The notes: generated by a model not told the origin, from the letters alone. A stretch of 64,000 nucleotides of DNA from Paenibacillus sp. HWE-109 (GCF_022163125.1 NZ_CP091881.1:434001-498000), one strand, 5' to 3'; positions 50,679 to 60,575 are shown, counted from the first letter of the stretch. Numbers and translations: made by a program.

Positions 50679-53306
50679 ATGAAGGCAAGTGAAATTCGTT
50701 CCAAATGGTTGCAGTTCTTTGCTAGTAAAGGGCATAAGGTAGAGCCAAGCTCATCGCTCGTTCCGCACAATGATCCATCACTGCTTTGGATTAACGCAGG
50801 GATTGCTCCCCTGAAGCCTTATTTGGATGGCCGTGAAATTCCCGAAAATCCGCGGATCACGAATGCACAGAAATGTATTCGTACCAATGATATTGAGAAT
50901 GTAGGGAAGACGCGTCGTCATCATACGTTTTTCGAGATGTTGGGTAACTTCTCCATCGGTGACTACTTCAAGAAAGAAGTTATTCCTTGGGCGTGGGAGT
51001 TCTTAACCGATCCGCAATGGATCGGCTTTGATCCGAATCGGATCTCGGTTACTGTTCATGAAGATGATGAAGAAGCTTTTCTTATTTGGAACAAAGAAAT
51101 CGGCATACCGGAAGATCGTATCTATAAGTTGAAAGAAGATAATTTCTGGGATATCGGCGAAGGACCATGTGGTCCTTGTACTGAAATTTTCTATGATCGC
51201 GGAGACAAATACGGTGATTTGTCGGATCCAGAATGCTGGCCTGGCGGAGAGAACGAGCGTTTCCTGGAAGTATGGAACCTTGTGTTTACCCAGTTCAACC
51301 ATAACAAAGACGGCAGCTATACACCGCTTCCTAACAAGAACATTGATACAGGCGCAGGCTTGGAGCGCTTTGCTTCCATTCTTCAGGATGTTGACTCGAA
51401 CTTTGATACGGATTTGTTCAAACCGATTATTGATAAAACTTGTGAGCTAACCGGTGTGCAGTATCATGTCAATGATGAGCATGATGTAGCATTGAAAGTC
51501 ATCGCGGACCACATTCGTACGGTTGCTTTCTCTGTTGGTGACGGTGTGCTTCCTTCTAATGAAGGTCGTGGTTACGTCATTCGCCGCTTGCTTCGCCGCG
51601 CTGTGCGCTATGGGAAGGTGCTAGGTTTGGATAAGCCGTTCCTTCACAAGCTTGTACCAACTGTGGGCGATATCATGGGAGTTTACTATACAGAAGTTGT
51701 AGACAAGCGTGAATTTATCGAAAAGGTGATCCGCACGGAAGAGGAGCGTTTCCATGAAACGTTAAGCGATGGTTTGATCATTCTTGCGGAGATGGTTGAG
51801 AAAACGCGTCAAGCAGGTACGAACCAAATCAGCGGTCCGGATGCTTTTAAATTGTATGATACTTACGGCTTCCCTTTTGATTTAACAGAGGACTTCGCTT
51901 CCGAGAAGGGATTGACCGTTGATCGTGCAGGATTCGACGCTTCCATGCAGGAGCAGCGGGACCGTGCAAGAGCAGCTAGTCACAAAGAAGGTGGAATGAA
52001 GGTTCAAGGCGGTCCGCTATCCGAATTGACGATTAAAAGCGAATTTGTTGGTTATAATGAATTGGTAGTTAGTGCTAATATTGCAGCTATTGTTCATGAA
52101 AATACGCTAGTAGACATCGTGGGCGTAGGCGAGACTTGCCAAGTTGTCTTGGATCGTACGCCGTTCTATGCAGAAAGCGGTGGTCAAGTAAGCGACTACG
52201 GAATTATTCGCAGCAATCAAGTGACTTTGAAAGTGGAAGATGTTAGCAAAGCGCCTCATGGGCAGCATGTCCACAAAGTGATCGTGGAATCCGGTGTTCT
52301 GCGTATCGGGGATTCAGTAGAAGCGATCGTAGCCGCGGCTCAGCGTGGAGACATCATCAAGAATCATACAGCGACCCATCTGCTGCACAAAGCTTTGAAG
52401 GAAGTATTGGGTACCCACGTCAATCAAGCGGGATCCCTTGTAGAACCGGATCGCTTGCGTTTTGACTTCTCCCATTTCGGAAGCATCACCAGCGAAGAGC
52501 TGCAGGATGTGGAACAGCGTGTCAATCGTCAAATATGGAATAACATCAACGTGGATATTTCACTCCAAGCCATCGCAGATGCGAAAGCTATGGGAGCTAT
52601 GGCCTTGTTCGGTGAAAAGTACGGCGATATCGTGCGTGTCGTGCAAGTCGGTGATTACAGCTTGGAGTTGTGCGGAGGCTGTCATGTTACGAATACCGGT
52701 CAAATCGGTTTGTTCAAAATTGTCAGCGAGTCCGGGATCGGATCTGGCGTACGTCGGATTGAGGCCGTATCCGGTCGCAGCGCCTACGAATATCTAGACC
52801 AGCAATTGCAATTGCTGAAGGAATCAGCTAACCTGCTTAAGTCGAATGTGCAGGATGTTCCTAAAAGGGTTGAAGCAACGCTTCAGCAAATGAAGGAACT
52901 GGCACGCGAGAATGAATCGCTGCGCGGCAAGCTTGGGCGCATCGAGGCTGGCTCTCTGACGGACCAAGTGAAGCAAGCTGCGGGCGTGTCCGTATTGGCC
53001 GCACAGGTGAATGCAGCGGATATGGATTCACTTCGCAACATCGTCGATGAGATGAAAGTGAAGTTGGGATCTGCGGTTATCGTGCTTGGCGCTGTTGCCG
53101 ATGATAAAGTTAATCTGGTTGCTGCGGTCACACCTGATTTGGTGGCCAAAGGTTTCCATGCTGGTAAAATTATCAAAGAGGTAGCACTGGCTGTAGGCGG
53201 AAGCGGAGGCGGTCGTCCGGATATGGCGCAGGCAGGCGGTAAAGATGCTTCCAAATTGCCGGCAGCTTTGTCCAGTGTGGAAGGACTTCTTTCCCAATTT
53301 GCATAA
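50679..53306 (+). CDS. alaS: Alanyl-tRNA synthetase
   Basis: Class II synthetase with editing, 875 aa. Aminoacylation domain with KTRRHHTFFEMLGNFSIGDYFK, editing domain with NHTATHLLHKAL and zinc ligand CGGCH, coiled-coil and C-terminal C-Ala (DHHA1-type, GGGRPDMAQAGG). ATG at 50679 (GGAGG 10 nt upstream) gives the usual N-terminus MKASEIRSKWLQFFASKGH; the frame open to 50637 begins within the T-box terminator region. Confidence 0.97.
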   Translation: MKASEIRSKWLQFFASKGHKVEPSSSLVPHNDPSLLWINAGIAPLKPYLDGREIPENPRITNAQKCIRTNDIENVGKTRRHHTFFEMLGNFSIGDYFKKEVIPWAWEFLTDPQWIGFDPNRISVTVHEDDEEAFLIWNKEIGIPEDRIYKLKEDNFWDIGEGPCGPCTEIFYDRGDKYGDLSDPECWPGGENERFLEVWNLVFTQFNHNKDGSYTPLPNKNIDTGAGLERFASILQDVDSNFDTDLFKPIIDKTCELTGVQYHVNDEHDVALKVIADHIRTVAFSVGDGVLPSNEGRGYVIRRLLRRAVRYGKVLGLDKPFLHKLVPTVGDIMGVYYTEVVDKREFIEKVIRTEEERFHETLSDGLIILAEMVEKTRQAGTNQISGPDAFKLYDTYGFPFDLTEDFASEKGLTVDRAGFDASMQEQRDRARAASHKEGGMKVQGGPLSELTIKSEFVGYNELVVSANIAAIVHENTLVDIVGVGETCQVVLDRTPFYAESGGQVSDYGIIRSNQVTLKVEDVSKAPHGQHVHKVIVESGVLRIGDSVEAIVAAAQRGDIIKNHTATHLLHKALKEVLGTHVNQAGSLVEPDRLRFDFSHFGSITSEELQDVEQRVNRQIWNNINVDISLQAIADAKAMGAMALFGEKYGDIVRVVQVGDYSLELCGGCHVTNTGQIGLFKIVSESGIGSGVRRIEAVSGRSAYEYLDQQLQLLKESANLLKSNVQDVPKRVEATLQQMKELARENESLRGKLGRIEAGSLTDQVKQAAGVSVLAAQVNAADMDSLRNIVDEMKVKLGSAVIVLGAVADDKVNLVAAVTPDLVAKGFHAGKIIKEVALAVGGSGGGRPDMAQAGGKDASKLPAALSSVEGLLSQFA

Positions 53307-53417
53307 TTATTTTTTGACGGGACAGGAATTTTTAAACCCATAGAGAATATATCCAGTATACACGGAACATTTTTCAAATATATGACAAGGTTACACAAGG
53401 AAAGTGGGGTGCTCCTG

Positions 53418-53678
53418 ATGAGTTCCATGGACAAAACGATGAAGTTCAACGTGAAGGCAGAAGAAATTGAGACGTCGCCCAAAGATGTTTTACTAGCGGT
53501 GTACGACGCTCTTCAGGAAAAAGGGTATAATCCGATCAACCAAATTGTCGGATACTTGCTTTCCGGAGATCCTGCTTACATTCCGCGGCATAACAATGCC
53601 CGGAGCCTCATTCGCAAACGGGAACGCGACGAACTGATTGAAGAATTGGTTCGTGCATATCTGGGTCAACACAAATAG
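53418..53678 (+). CDS. ireB: IreB-family regulatory phosphoprotein (YrzL, UPF0297)
   Basis: 86-aa conserved small protein (YDALQEKGYNPINQIVGYLLSGDPAYIPRHNNARSLIRK). In Enterococcus IreB is phosphorylated by the PASTA kinase IreK and modulates cephalosporin resistance. ATG at 53418 with GGGGTG upstream. First of a cluster ireB-ruvX-DUF1292-DUF1292 conserved in Firmicutes. Confidence 0.93.
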   Translation: MSSMDKTMKFNVKAEEIETSPKDVLLAVYDALQEKGYNPINQIVGYLLSGDPAYIPRHNNARSLIRKRERDELIEELVRAYLGQHK

Positions 53679-53696
53679 AAGGAATTGAGAACCGGC

Positions 53697-54113
53697 ATGA
53701 GATGGATAGGCTTGGATTATGGGGATAGAACGATTGGTGTCGCGATGAGCGATGAGCTTGGTTGGACCGCTCAAGGGCTGGAAGTCATCCATCGCCGCAA
53801 GCCTGGGGAAGACATCGATAGGCTGGAAGCCATTGTCAAAGAATATGGCGTAACTCAGATTATTGTTGGCTTGCCCAAAAATATGAACAATACGATAGGT
53901 CCTCGCGGGGAGCTAGCGATTGAGTTCTCCAAAGAACTGGAACAAAAATTAAGTGTACCTGTACACTTGTGGGATGAACGCTTAACGACTGTTGCTGCGA
54001 CACGCACACTGCTAGAAGCGGATGTTAGTCGGAAGAAACGGAAGTTAGTCATTGATAAGATGGCTGCGCAGCTCATCCTGCAAGGGTACATGGATGCTAA
54101 TATGAAGAGGTGA
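53697..54113 (+). CDS. ruvX: Holliday junction resolvase-like / 16S rRNA maturation nuclease RuvX (YqgF)
   Basis: 138-aa RNase H-like protein (MRWIGLDYGDRTIGVAMSDELG, VGLPKNMNNTIGPRGE, LWDERLTT, KRKLVIDKMAAQLILQGYMD). YqgF family members process the 5' end of 16S rRNA; an older name is putative Holliday junction resolvase. ATG at 53697; a TTG at 53685 would add 4 residues but touches the ribosome binding site. Confidence 0.93.
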   Translation: MRWIGLDYGDRTIGVAMSDELGWTAQGLEVIHRRKPGEDIDRLEAIVKEYGVTQIIVGLPKNMNNTIGPRGELAIEFSKELEQKLSVPVHLWDERLTTVAATRTLLEADVSRKKRKLVIDKMAAQLILQGYMDANMKR

Positions 54114-54119
54114 ACGAAC

Positions 54120-54428
54120 ATGTCCAAAGAAGAATTGCGTGAAGAAGAACCAGAAATCATTTACATCCCGGACGACGAAGGCAACGAAGAAGAGTTCGAG
54201 GTTATCATGAAATTCGAAGTGGACGGTTCCGACAAGAAATACATGATGGTTGTTCCAACAGACGGCGGAGACGAAGAATCCGATGAAGTGTATGCTTTCC
54301 GTTATGAAGAAGATGATGATGGCGAAGATTTGAAATTGTTCACCATCGAAGATGAAGAAGAGTGGAATATTGTTGAAGAAACGTTCAACACGCTTATGGC
54401 GGAATTCGACGAGGAAGAAGAAGCATGA
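54120..54428 (+). CDS. yrzB: DUF1292 protein (YrzB-like), first copy
   Basis: 102 aa, acidic, with the DUF1292 pattern (IYIPDDEGNEEEFEVIMKFEVDGSDKKYMMVV, VYAFRYEEDDDGEDLKLFTIEDEEEWNIVEETF). Function unknown; always near ruvX and ireB in Firmicutes. ATG after GAGGTGA; stop overlaps the next gene by 4 nt. Confidence 0.9.
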   Translation: MSKEELREEEPEIIYIPDDEGNEEEFEVIMKFEVDGSDKKYMMVVPTDGGDEESDEVYAFRYEEDDDGEDLKLFTIEDEEEWNIVEETFNTLMAEFDEEEEA

Positions 54429-54721
54429 GTACGACGCCTTCCGACGTATTGCGCAAAGCTTACGGGGATGATATTATCTTGTTTGACGAGCAAAATGAGT
54501 CAACGGTGTATCATCTGCTGAAAGAGTTTGTGTATGGAGATTACACGTACGCAGTTTTGCAATCCGATGCGCTCAAGAAGGAAGACGATGTAGCTGTTTT
54601 CCGAGTGATCACGGATGCAGATGGGCAGTACGAATTGGAGACCATCGAAGATGACGATGAGTGGGAAACCGTCTCAGAACTTTACGACGAGATGGTATTT
54701 CCAGATCAGGATGATGTGTAA
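54425..54721 (+). CDS. DUF1292 protein, second copy
   Basis: 98-aa paralogue of the preceding gene (IILFDEQNESTVYHLLKEFVYGDYTYAVLQ, VFRVITDADGQYELETIEDDDEWETVSELYDEM). The two share the layout acidic start, beta-rich middle, IEDxxEW end, so a tandem duplication is likely. Coupled by ATGA overlap. A terminator follows. Confidence 0.88.
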   Translation: MSTTPSDVLRKAYGDDIILFDEQNESTVYHLLKEFVYGDYTYAVLQSDALKKEDDVAVFRVITDADGQYELETIEDDDEWETVSELYDEMVFPDQDDV

Positions 54722-54731
54722 AGATGACCAC

Positions 54732-54760
54732 CGAGCGGATTGCATCCGCTCGTTTTTGTT
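54732..54760 (+). terminator. Terminator after the DUF1292 pair
   Basis: Perfect 9-bp stem CGAGCGGAT-TGC-ATCCGCTCG followed by TTTTTGTTTG. Confidence 0.92.
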
Positions 54761-54773
54761 TGTTTACGTAGAT

Positions 54774-54802
54774 AGCTTTCTTCACGAAAGCTCTTAGGAG
54801 GA
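54774..54802 (+). promoter_or_regulatory. Hairpin abutting the Shine-Dalgarno sequence (mltG)
   Basis: AGCTTTC-TTCAC-GAAAGCT followed directly by CTTAGGAGGA. Fourth member of the hairpin family in this window; loop of 5 nt here. Confidence 0.7.
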
Positions 54803-54807
54803 TTAAA

Positions 54808-55914
54808 GTGAATAACTTGCTTGAGCAAGAGAATGAACAGAATAAGCCCAAACGAAGCAAGGTGAAAGTCACCCTGCTTGTGATTGGTTTATTGCTGCTC
54901 ATTATTATTGGCACAGCAGGCGGTATAGGCCTGTATATTGCGAATGCTTTGCAGCCTGTCGATGCTGCTGAACAGGAAGTACGAGTTTCGATACAGCCAG
55001 GTTCGGGATCTGCGTTAATCGCCAAAGAATTGGAAACCAAAGGACTTATTAAGAACTCATCGATTTTCACGTATTATTTGAAATGGAACAAACAAGGCTC
55101 GAAATTTCAAGCAGGCGAATATAGCATGAAGCCAGGTATGACGTTCGATGAGATGATTGACAAGCTGAATAGAGGCGATATCGTCAAGGAAGATATGATA
55201 CGCATCACCATTCCTGAAGGCTATACCATTGATCAAATTGCCGCCAAAATTAGTGAGCAGACGCCTTGGAAAAAAGAAGCTTTTCTACAAATAGCTGACG
55301 CGCCAATTGATATTAAGACAGAGGCGACTGCATCGATTCCCGATAATAAGAATCTCAAGCACCGGCTAGAAGGTTATTTGTTCCCTGAGACCTATGAATT
55401 CAAGAAAGGCTCGAGTGAACAAGAGTTCATAGAGCGCACTTTGCAGCAGTTGGATAAGAAACTAGCAACGCTTCCTCCTGATTGGAAGGACAAGCTCAAG
55501 GAGCGTGGGCTTAGCATTCACCAGATGCTGACGATTGCTTCTTTGATAGAGCGGGAAGTTGTGGTCGACGAAGAACGCGCGCTTGTCTCAGGCGTGATCC
55601 AGAATCGTTTAAAGAAGAATATGCCTTTGCAAATTGATGCAACGGTCCAATACTTATTTGATAAGTCCAAAGACAGACTGCTGGAGAAGGATCTGCAGAT
55701 CCAAAGTCCTTATAATACGTATTTAAACGTTGGTTTGCCGCCAGGGCCGATTGCCAGTCCAAGTCTCGCTTCGATGAAAGCGGCTATTTATCCCGAAGAA
55801 ACGAAGTATTTGTTCTATGTAACGAAAAAGGATGGTACGAAGGGACATCTGTTTGCAGAAACCTTTGAAGCGCATAAGAAGAATATTGCTGAAAGTAAAA
55901 AGGCCGGAAACTAA
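54808..55914 (+). CDS. mltG: Endolytic transglycosylase MltG
   Basis: Membrane-anchored lytic transglycosylase that cleaves nascent glycan strands and sets their length. 368 aa: cytoplasmic basic N-terminus, transmembrane helix (about 22-47, VTLLVIGLLLLIIIGTAGGIGLYI), LysM-like subdomain and YceG domain with presumed catalytic E248 in LTIASLIEREVV and QIDATVQY. GTG start at 54808 after AGGAGGA. Equivalent to B. subtilis YrrL. Confidence 0.94.
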   Translation: MNNLLEQENEQNKPKRSKVKVTLLVIGLLLLIIIGTAGGIGLYIANALQPVDAAEQEVRVSIQPGSGSALIAKELETKGLIKNSSIFTYYLKWNKQGSKFQAGEYSMKPGMTFDEMIDKLNRGDIVKEDMIRITIPEGYTIDQIAAKISEQTPWKKEAFLQIADAPIDIKTEATASIPDNKNLKHRLEGYLFPETYEFKKGSSEQEFIERTLQQLDKKLATLPPDWKDKLKERGLSIHQMLTIASLIEREVVVDEERALVSGVIQNRLKKNMPLQIDATVQYLFDKSKDRLLEKDLQIQSPYNTYLNVGLPPGPIASPSLASMKAAIYPEETKYLFYVTKKDGTKGHLFAETFEAHKKNIAESKKAGN

Positions 55915-55952
55915 TCGTAGGCTAGAAAGCTGACAGAAGGTAGGGTAAGCAA

Positions 55953-56882
55953 GTGAAGAAACCAGAACTAGTAGTAAGCTGCAGCAGTGTCGCTGAATTG
56001 CAACGATTAATTGAAGCGGGCGCTGATGCTGTAATTATCGGGGAAGAGCGATATGGCATGCGCCTTCCGGGAGAGATCAAGCTCGATGAAATCCAGAAAG
56101 CAGTAGCTTGGGCGCATGAGAAACAAGCTAAAGTTTATGTGGCTGTAAACAAAATTTTCGATAATGCTTCGTTGGATGGCTTGTTCGAATATATGAGCAA
56201 ATTGCAGGAATATGGCGTGGATGCAGTTATTTTTGGTGATCCGTCCGTGTTAATGGCTGCACACAGTTTGGCTAAGCCGATAGCACTGCACTGGAACGCG
56301 GAGATGACGTCGACGAATTACGCAACAGCGAATTATTGGGGCAAGCAAGGAGCAACACGTGTTGTGCTGGCCAGAGAGTTGAACATGGAACAGGTTCTGG
56401 CTTTTAAGCAGCAGACGGAACTGGCGGTTGAGGTTCAAGTTCATGGAATTACCAATATCTATCACTCCAAGCGTGAGCTTGTCAAAAATTATATCGAGCA
56501 TCAGGGCAATGATGCTTCTACACAAGATCGTTCAATAGAGCGGGGGCTATTTCTGATCGAACATGAACGCCGTGATCAGCGGTACCCTGTTTATGAAGAC
56601 GGCAACGGCACCCACATTATGAGCTCGGAGGATATCTGTATGCTGGAAAACCTGCCAGAGCTCATGGATGGTCAAGTAGATAGCTTGAAAATTGAAGGTT
56701 TATTGAAATCTGAGGCCTATAATGAAACTGTAGTAAGAGGATATCGGGCTGCCATCGATGCTTATGCCGCAGATCCACAAGGGTACGAGTTCAGGCAGGA
56801 ATGGCTGGATGCCATAGCTGGTCTGCAAGACCCTGAACGTGAATTGTCATATGGATTTTTCTACAAAGAACAGGTTTATTGA
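55953..56882 (+). CDS. trhP1: U32-family tRNA hydroxylation protein, first subunit (TrhP1/YrrN-like)
   Basis: 309-aa peptidase-U32-family protein (LVVSCSSVAELQRLIEAGADAVIIGEERYGMRLPG; VLARELNMEQVLAFK; SLKIEGLLKSEAYNETVVRGYR). In B. subtilis YrrN and YrrO (TrhP1/TrhP2) are needed for O2-independent formation of 5-hydroxyuridine at tRNA position 34. It lacks the cysteine cluster of the second protein. GTG start. Lies 38 nt after mltG; the methyltransferase gene trmR (yrrM) that stands here in B. subtilis is missing. Confidence 0.82.
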   Translation: MKKPELVVSCSSVAELQRLIEAGADAVIIGEERYGMRLPGEIKLDEIQKAVAWAHEKQAKVYVAVNKIFDNASLDGLFEYMSKLQEYGVDAVIFGDPSVLMAAHSLAKPIALHWNAEMTSTNYATANYWGKQGATRVVLARELNMEQVLAFKQQTELAVEVQVHGITNIYHSKRELVKNYIEHQGNDASTQDRSIERGLFLIEHERRDQRYPVYEDGNGTHIMSSEDICMLENLPELMDGQVDSLKIEGLLKSEAYNETVVRGYRAAIDAYAADPQGYEFRQEWLDAIAGLQDPERELSYGFFYKEQVY

Positions 56883-56911
56883 TATATGAATGAAAGAAGG
56901 TGCTCTCCGAG

Positions 56912-58195
56912 ATGACGACAGCATTAGAAGCACGAGCAAGAGGCAAACGGGTAAGACTGGATAAGCCGGAGCTGCTGGCCCCAGCGGGCAGTCTGGAAAA
57001 ATTGAAATTTGCGATCCATTATGGAGCAGATGCGGTATATATAGGCGGGCAGAAATATGGACTGAGGTCCAATGCGGACAATTTCTCTCTGGAAGAAATG
57101 CGGGAAGGTGTCGAGTTTGCCAATCAATATGGGGCCAAAGTGTTCGTGGCAACGAATATATACGCCCATAATGAGGACATCGAGGGCTTGGATGACTATT
57201 TGCGCGGGCTTCAAGAGGTAGGGATTTCGGCGATCATTGCCGCGGATCCGATCATTATGGAGACCTGCCGGCGAGTCGCGCCTAAGCTGGAGGTACATGT
57301 CAGTACACAGCAGTCGGTAATGAACTGGCAAACGGTTAAATTTTGGAAAGATCAAGGCATTGAACGCGTTGTTCTGGCCCGCGAAGTCAGCATGTCTGAA
57401 ATTGATCAAATCAAGGCGCATGTGGATGTGGAGATAGAGGCTTTCATTCATGGGGCCATGTGCAGCTCCTATTCAGGGCGCTGTGTGCTTTCCAACCATT
57501 TTACGGACCGCGATTCCAATCGTGGAGGCTGTTCGCAATCTTGTCGTTGGAAATACGATCTGTTCGCCAAGGATCAGCCGCTTTCAGCCCCTCTAGCAAC
57601 TGACCTGCCTATGTTTGGTGAAGAGGATGATGCTTTTACCATGGGTTCGAAGGACTTGAGCATGATCGACCACATTGCTGAAATGATCGAGTCTGGGGTA
57701 GACAGCTTTAAGATCGAAGGCCGCATGAAAAGCATTCATTATGTGGCAACGGTAGTGAATGCCTATCGGCAAGCGATAGATGCCTATTTTGCTGATCCGG
57801 AGCATTTCGCTATCAGCCAAGTCTGGCAGGATGAAATTCATAAAGCAGCCAACAGACCATTAAATAGCGGCTTTTTCTATGAGGCTCCAGGACATGAAGA
57901 TCATATTTTTGAGCCTGAGGATAAAGTAGTTGGCTTTGATTTTGTAGGGCTTGTGATGTCTTATGATGAAGAATCAGGCACGGCTGTCATTCAGCAGAGA
58001 AATCATTTCAAGCCAGGGCAGGAAATTGAGTTTTTTGGACCGCAGGGGACACAATTCAAACAAAAGGTCGACTTGATCTGGAATGAGCAGGATCAAGAGT
58101 TAGATGCTGCCAGACATCCGCTGCAACTTATTAAACTAAAAACAGATCAACCTGTGAAACAATGGGATATGATGCGTAAAAAAACAGGTAAATAG
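56912..58195 (+). CDS. trhP2: U32-family tRNA hydroxylation protein, second subunit (TrhP2/YrrO-like)
   Basis: 427-aa U32 protein with the family signature EAFIHGAMCSSYSGRCVLSNHFTDRDSNRGGCSQSCRWKY (about 176-215), whose cysteines probably hold an Fe-S cluster, plus LLAPAGSLEKLKFAIHYGADAVYIGG at the N-terminus and a C-terminal barrel (GTAVIQQRNHFKPGQEIEFFGP). Partner of the preceding gene in ho5U34 synthesis. ATG at 56912 (AGAAGGTG upstream); GTG at 56900 is inside that site. Confidence 0.87.
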   Translation: MTTALEARARGKRVRLDKPELLAPAGSLEKLKFAIHYGADAVYIGGQKYGLRSNADNFSLEEMREGVEFANQYGAKVFVATNIYAHNEDIEGLDDYLRGLQEVGISAIIAADPIIMETCRRVAPKLEVHVSTQQSVMNWQTVKFWKDQGIERVVLAREVSMSEIDQIKAHVDVEIEAFIHGAMCSSYSGRCVLSNHFTDRDSNRGGCSQSCRWKYDLFAKDQPLSAPLATDLPMFGEEDDAFTMGSKDLSMIDHIAEMIESGVDSFKIEGRMKSIHYVATVVNAYRQAIDAYFADPEHFAISQVWQDEIHKAANRPLNSGFFYEAPGHEDHIFEPEDKVVGFDFVGLVMSYDEESGTAVIQQRNHFKPGQEIEFFGPQGTQFKQKVDLIWNEQDQELDAARHPLQLIKLKTDQPVKQWDMMRKKTGK

Positions 58196-58202
58196 TACCA
58201 TG

Positions 58203-58253
58203 GAAGCTTTCTCCAGACTGGGGTATATTGGAGAAAGTTTCTATTTTTTTATT
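58203..58253 (+). terminator. Terminator after trhP2
   Basis: GAAgCTTTCTCCA / TGGAGAAAGtTTC stem followed by TATTTTTTTATTT. Confidence 0.85.
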
Positions 58254-58388
58254 TAAATGTGGATCGAATATTAAAGGAAAATGTTAAAGTGTGTCGAATT
58301 TATTAACCAACTTCTTATGTAACCCTTTTCATATAGTTCGAAAGTAAGGGGCCCATTTAAGAAGTAGAAACCAATGGCGGTGAACAGA

Positions 58389-60575
58389 ATGAATAACAAG
58401 GTGCAAAGTATTCTTGCTTTCTTTAACAAAGCACTTCAATCTCTCGTAAAAGCAATTCAAAATGTTCCATGGGGTCGTATGGTAGGTGTAGCAGGTAAAA
58501 CATCTAAACAAATGGGCACGGTTGCATTTAAGGAATTGAGGCAAGTTAAAATGGAGAATCCTGTGAAATCTGTAGGTATGAAATTGTTTTTAATGTTTTT
58601 TGCCAGTATTCTTTTTTTCGTACTGATTGTAGGGATGATTTCTTACTCCATTTCCAAAAGCGTTATTAAAAACAAAGTATCAGAATCCAGTCTTCAAACC
58701 GTTACACAAGCAGGTCAGAAATTAGATTTCCTTTATCAAACCTTTGATGACGTCTCGTTGCAGATTATGTTGAATAAGGAATTGCAGGATTTACTTGATA
58801 AAATTCCGAAATTAGATGCATCCTCTTATGAATCACTTGAAGTTATTCGTCAATTGACCGAGAAATTAAATGTTGTGACGTTCTCGAACAAATCGATTAA
58901 AACGCTTCATTTGTATAGACCGGACGGCAAATTGATCGTGATTACCGGTGCTGGCGGAAGTTCGTTGTCTGACAACACAGGTTCGACCGATTGGTTTAAA
59001 AAGATCGTTGATGCAGGCGGAAAAGTGGCTTGGTTGGATAGCAAAAGCAAAGGATATTCCAGCAGTTCGGCGAATACATTTGCCATTGGTCGTGTTATGA
59101 GAAATACGTTGACTAACAGCACTTCCGGCATTCTAGTCTTAGAATTGAACGCAGATATTCTCGCGAAAGAACTGAATGGCATTTCTCTAGGCGATGACAG
59201 CGCAGTTGTGGTCACGAATCATGAGAACAAAAATATCGCTGCCAAAAATTTGACGGATATTGAGAAAGATTCAGCGATTCAACTAAGCAAAGAGCAGCTT
59301 GAAGAAGAGAATGGTTCGTTTATTACCAAAGACGATCACCTCGTTGCGTATTATAAATCTTCCATCTCCGGATGGAACCTTGTTGGCGATATCCCGGTAA
59401 GCAGTTTGGTGAAGGATGCTAAGAAAATATTTAATTATACGCTTCTGATTGCCTTATTTGCGGCGATTGCAGCGGTATTGATTGGATTGTTCGTGGCTAG
59501 AATGATCGGTCGTCCTCTGGTTAATCTTCGCAACCTGATGCAGCAAGGTGCCAAAGGGAAGTTAACCGTACGAGCGAACTACAAGACACAAGATGAAATC
59601 GGCCAACTAGGCGCAAGTTTTGATGTCATGATGCAGCAGATTACGAACCTTGTTTCGCAGACGAGTGCTTCTGCTCAATCCGTATTCGAAACGGCGCAAG
59701 AATTAACGAACTCTTCCAAAGTGACAGCTACAGCAGCAAGAGAAATTGCCGTAGCCACAGACGAAATTTCTAACGGTGCCGGCGGTTTGGCGACGGAATC
59801 CGAAAGAGGCAATGAGTTGACGCATCACATTGGTATTCAGATGAAACAAGTTATCGAAGCCAATCTGGAAATGGGGACAGCAGCGGCAGATGTTCAAAGC
59901 TCCAGTGAGCAAGGAACGAAATATATGTCCGAGTTGATTTCCAAAACGAACCTGACCGAAGAGATGATTCGGTCTATGGCAGACAAAGTTGATAATTTGA
60001 AAGACAGCACACGCTCTATCCGTAAAATTCTCGATTTGCTCAATAATATGACGAAGCAGACCAACATCTTGTCTTTGAACGCAACGATTGAGGCTGCCCG
60101 TGCAGGCGCTGCTGGCAAAGGGTTCATGGTTGTTGCTGACGAAATCCGTAAGCTTGCGGATCAATCGAGGCAATCCATTGATGTTGTAGGTCAGATTACA
60201 GAGACGATTCAGAAGGAAATTGACGAGACGGTGAAGGTGCTGTCGACAGCAACGCCGATTTTCCAAGAACAAATATTAGCTGTTAAAGAAGCTGATATTA
60301 TTTTCAAGCAAGTTACGAGTCATATGGGTGGTTTCATTGAGCAATTGAGCACTGTGAGCGATTCGATCTCTACACTGGAACAGTCCCAAGTGGTTCTCTC
60401 CGACGCGATGACGAATGTAAGTGCAGTAGCTGAGGAATCTCTTGCTACCTCTGAGGAAGTTGCTTCATTGAGCTCTGAACAGCTTAGCATCAGCGATGGT
60501 CTGGTGAAATTGTCAGACAAGCTGGACCTGCTGTCCAAGTCACTCAATGATACGCTTTCCAAATTTGAAGTTTAA
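58389..60575 (+). CDS. Methyl-accepting chemotaxis protein
   Basis: About 728-aa chemoreceptor: unusual cytoplasmic N-terminal extension of roughly 60 residues, first transmembrane helix (KLFLMFFASILFFVLIVGMISYSI), extracellular sensor (about 90-335, dCache-like), second helix (LLIALFAAIAAVLIGLFVARMI), HAMP domain, and signalling domain with the hairpin tip NILSLNATIEAARAGAAGKGFMVVADEIRKLADQSRQS. ATG at 58389 follows GGTGA at 5 nt; ATG at 58374 (5 residues longer) is possible. No che genes are nearby and the ligand is unknown. Confidence 0.9.
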   Translation: MNNKVQSILAFFNKALQSLVKAIQNVPWGRMVGVAGKTSKQMGTVAFKELRQVKMENPVKSVGMKLFLMFFASILFFVLIVGMISYSISKSVIKNKVSESSLQTVTQAGQKLDFLYQTFDDVSLQIMLNKELQDLLDKIPKLDASSYESLEVIRQLTEKLNVVTFSNKSIKTLHLYRPDGKLIVITGAGGSSLSDNTGSTDWFKKIVDAGGKVAWLDSKSKGYSSSSANTFAIGRVMRNTLTNSTSGILVLELNADILAKELNGISLGDDSAVVVTNHENKNIAAKNLTDIEKDSAIQLSKEQLEEENGSFITKDDHLVAYYKSSISGWNLVGDIPVSSLVKDAKKIFNYTLLIALFAAIAAVLIGLFVARMIGRPLVNLRNLMQQGAKGKLTVRANYKTQDEIGQLGASFDVMMQQITNLVSQTSASAQSVFETAQELTNSSKVTATAAREIAVATDEISNGAGGLATESERGNELTHHIGIQMKQVIEANLEMGTAAADVQSSSEQGTKYMSELISKTNLTEEMIRSMADKVDNLKDSTRSIRKILDLLNNMTKQTNILSLNATIEAARAGAAGKGFMVVADEIRKLADQSRQSIDVVGQITETIQKEIDETVKVLSTATPIFQEQILAVKEADIIFKQVTSHMGGFIEQLSTVSDSISTLEQSQVVLSDAMTNVSAVAEESLATSEEVASLSSEQLSISDGLVKLSDKLDLLSKSLNDTLSKFEV

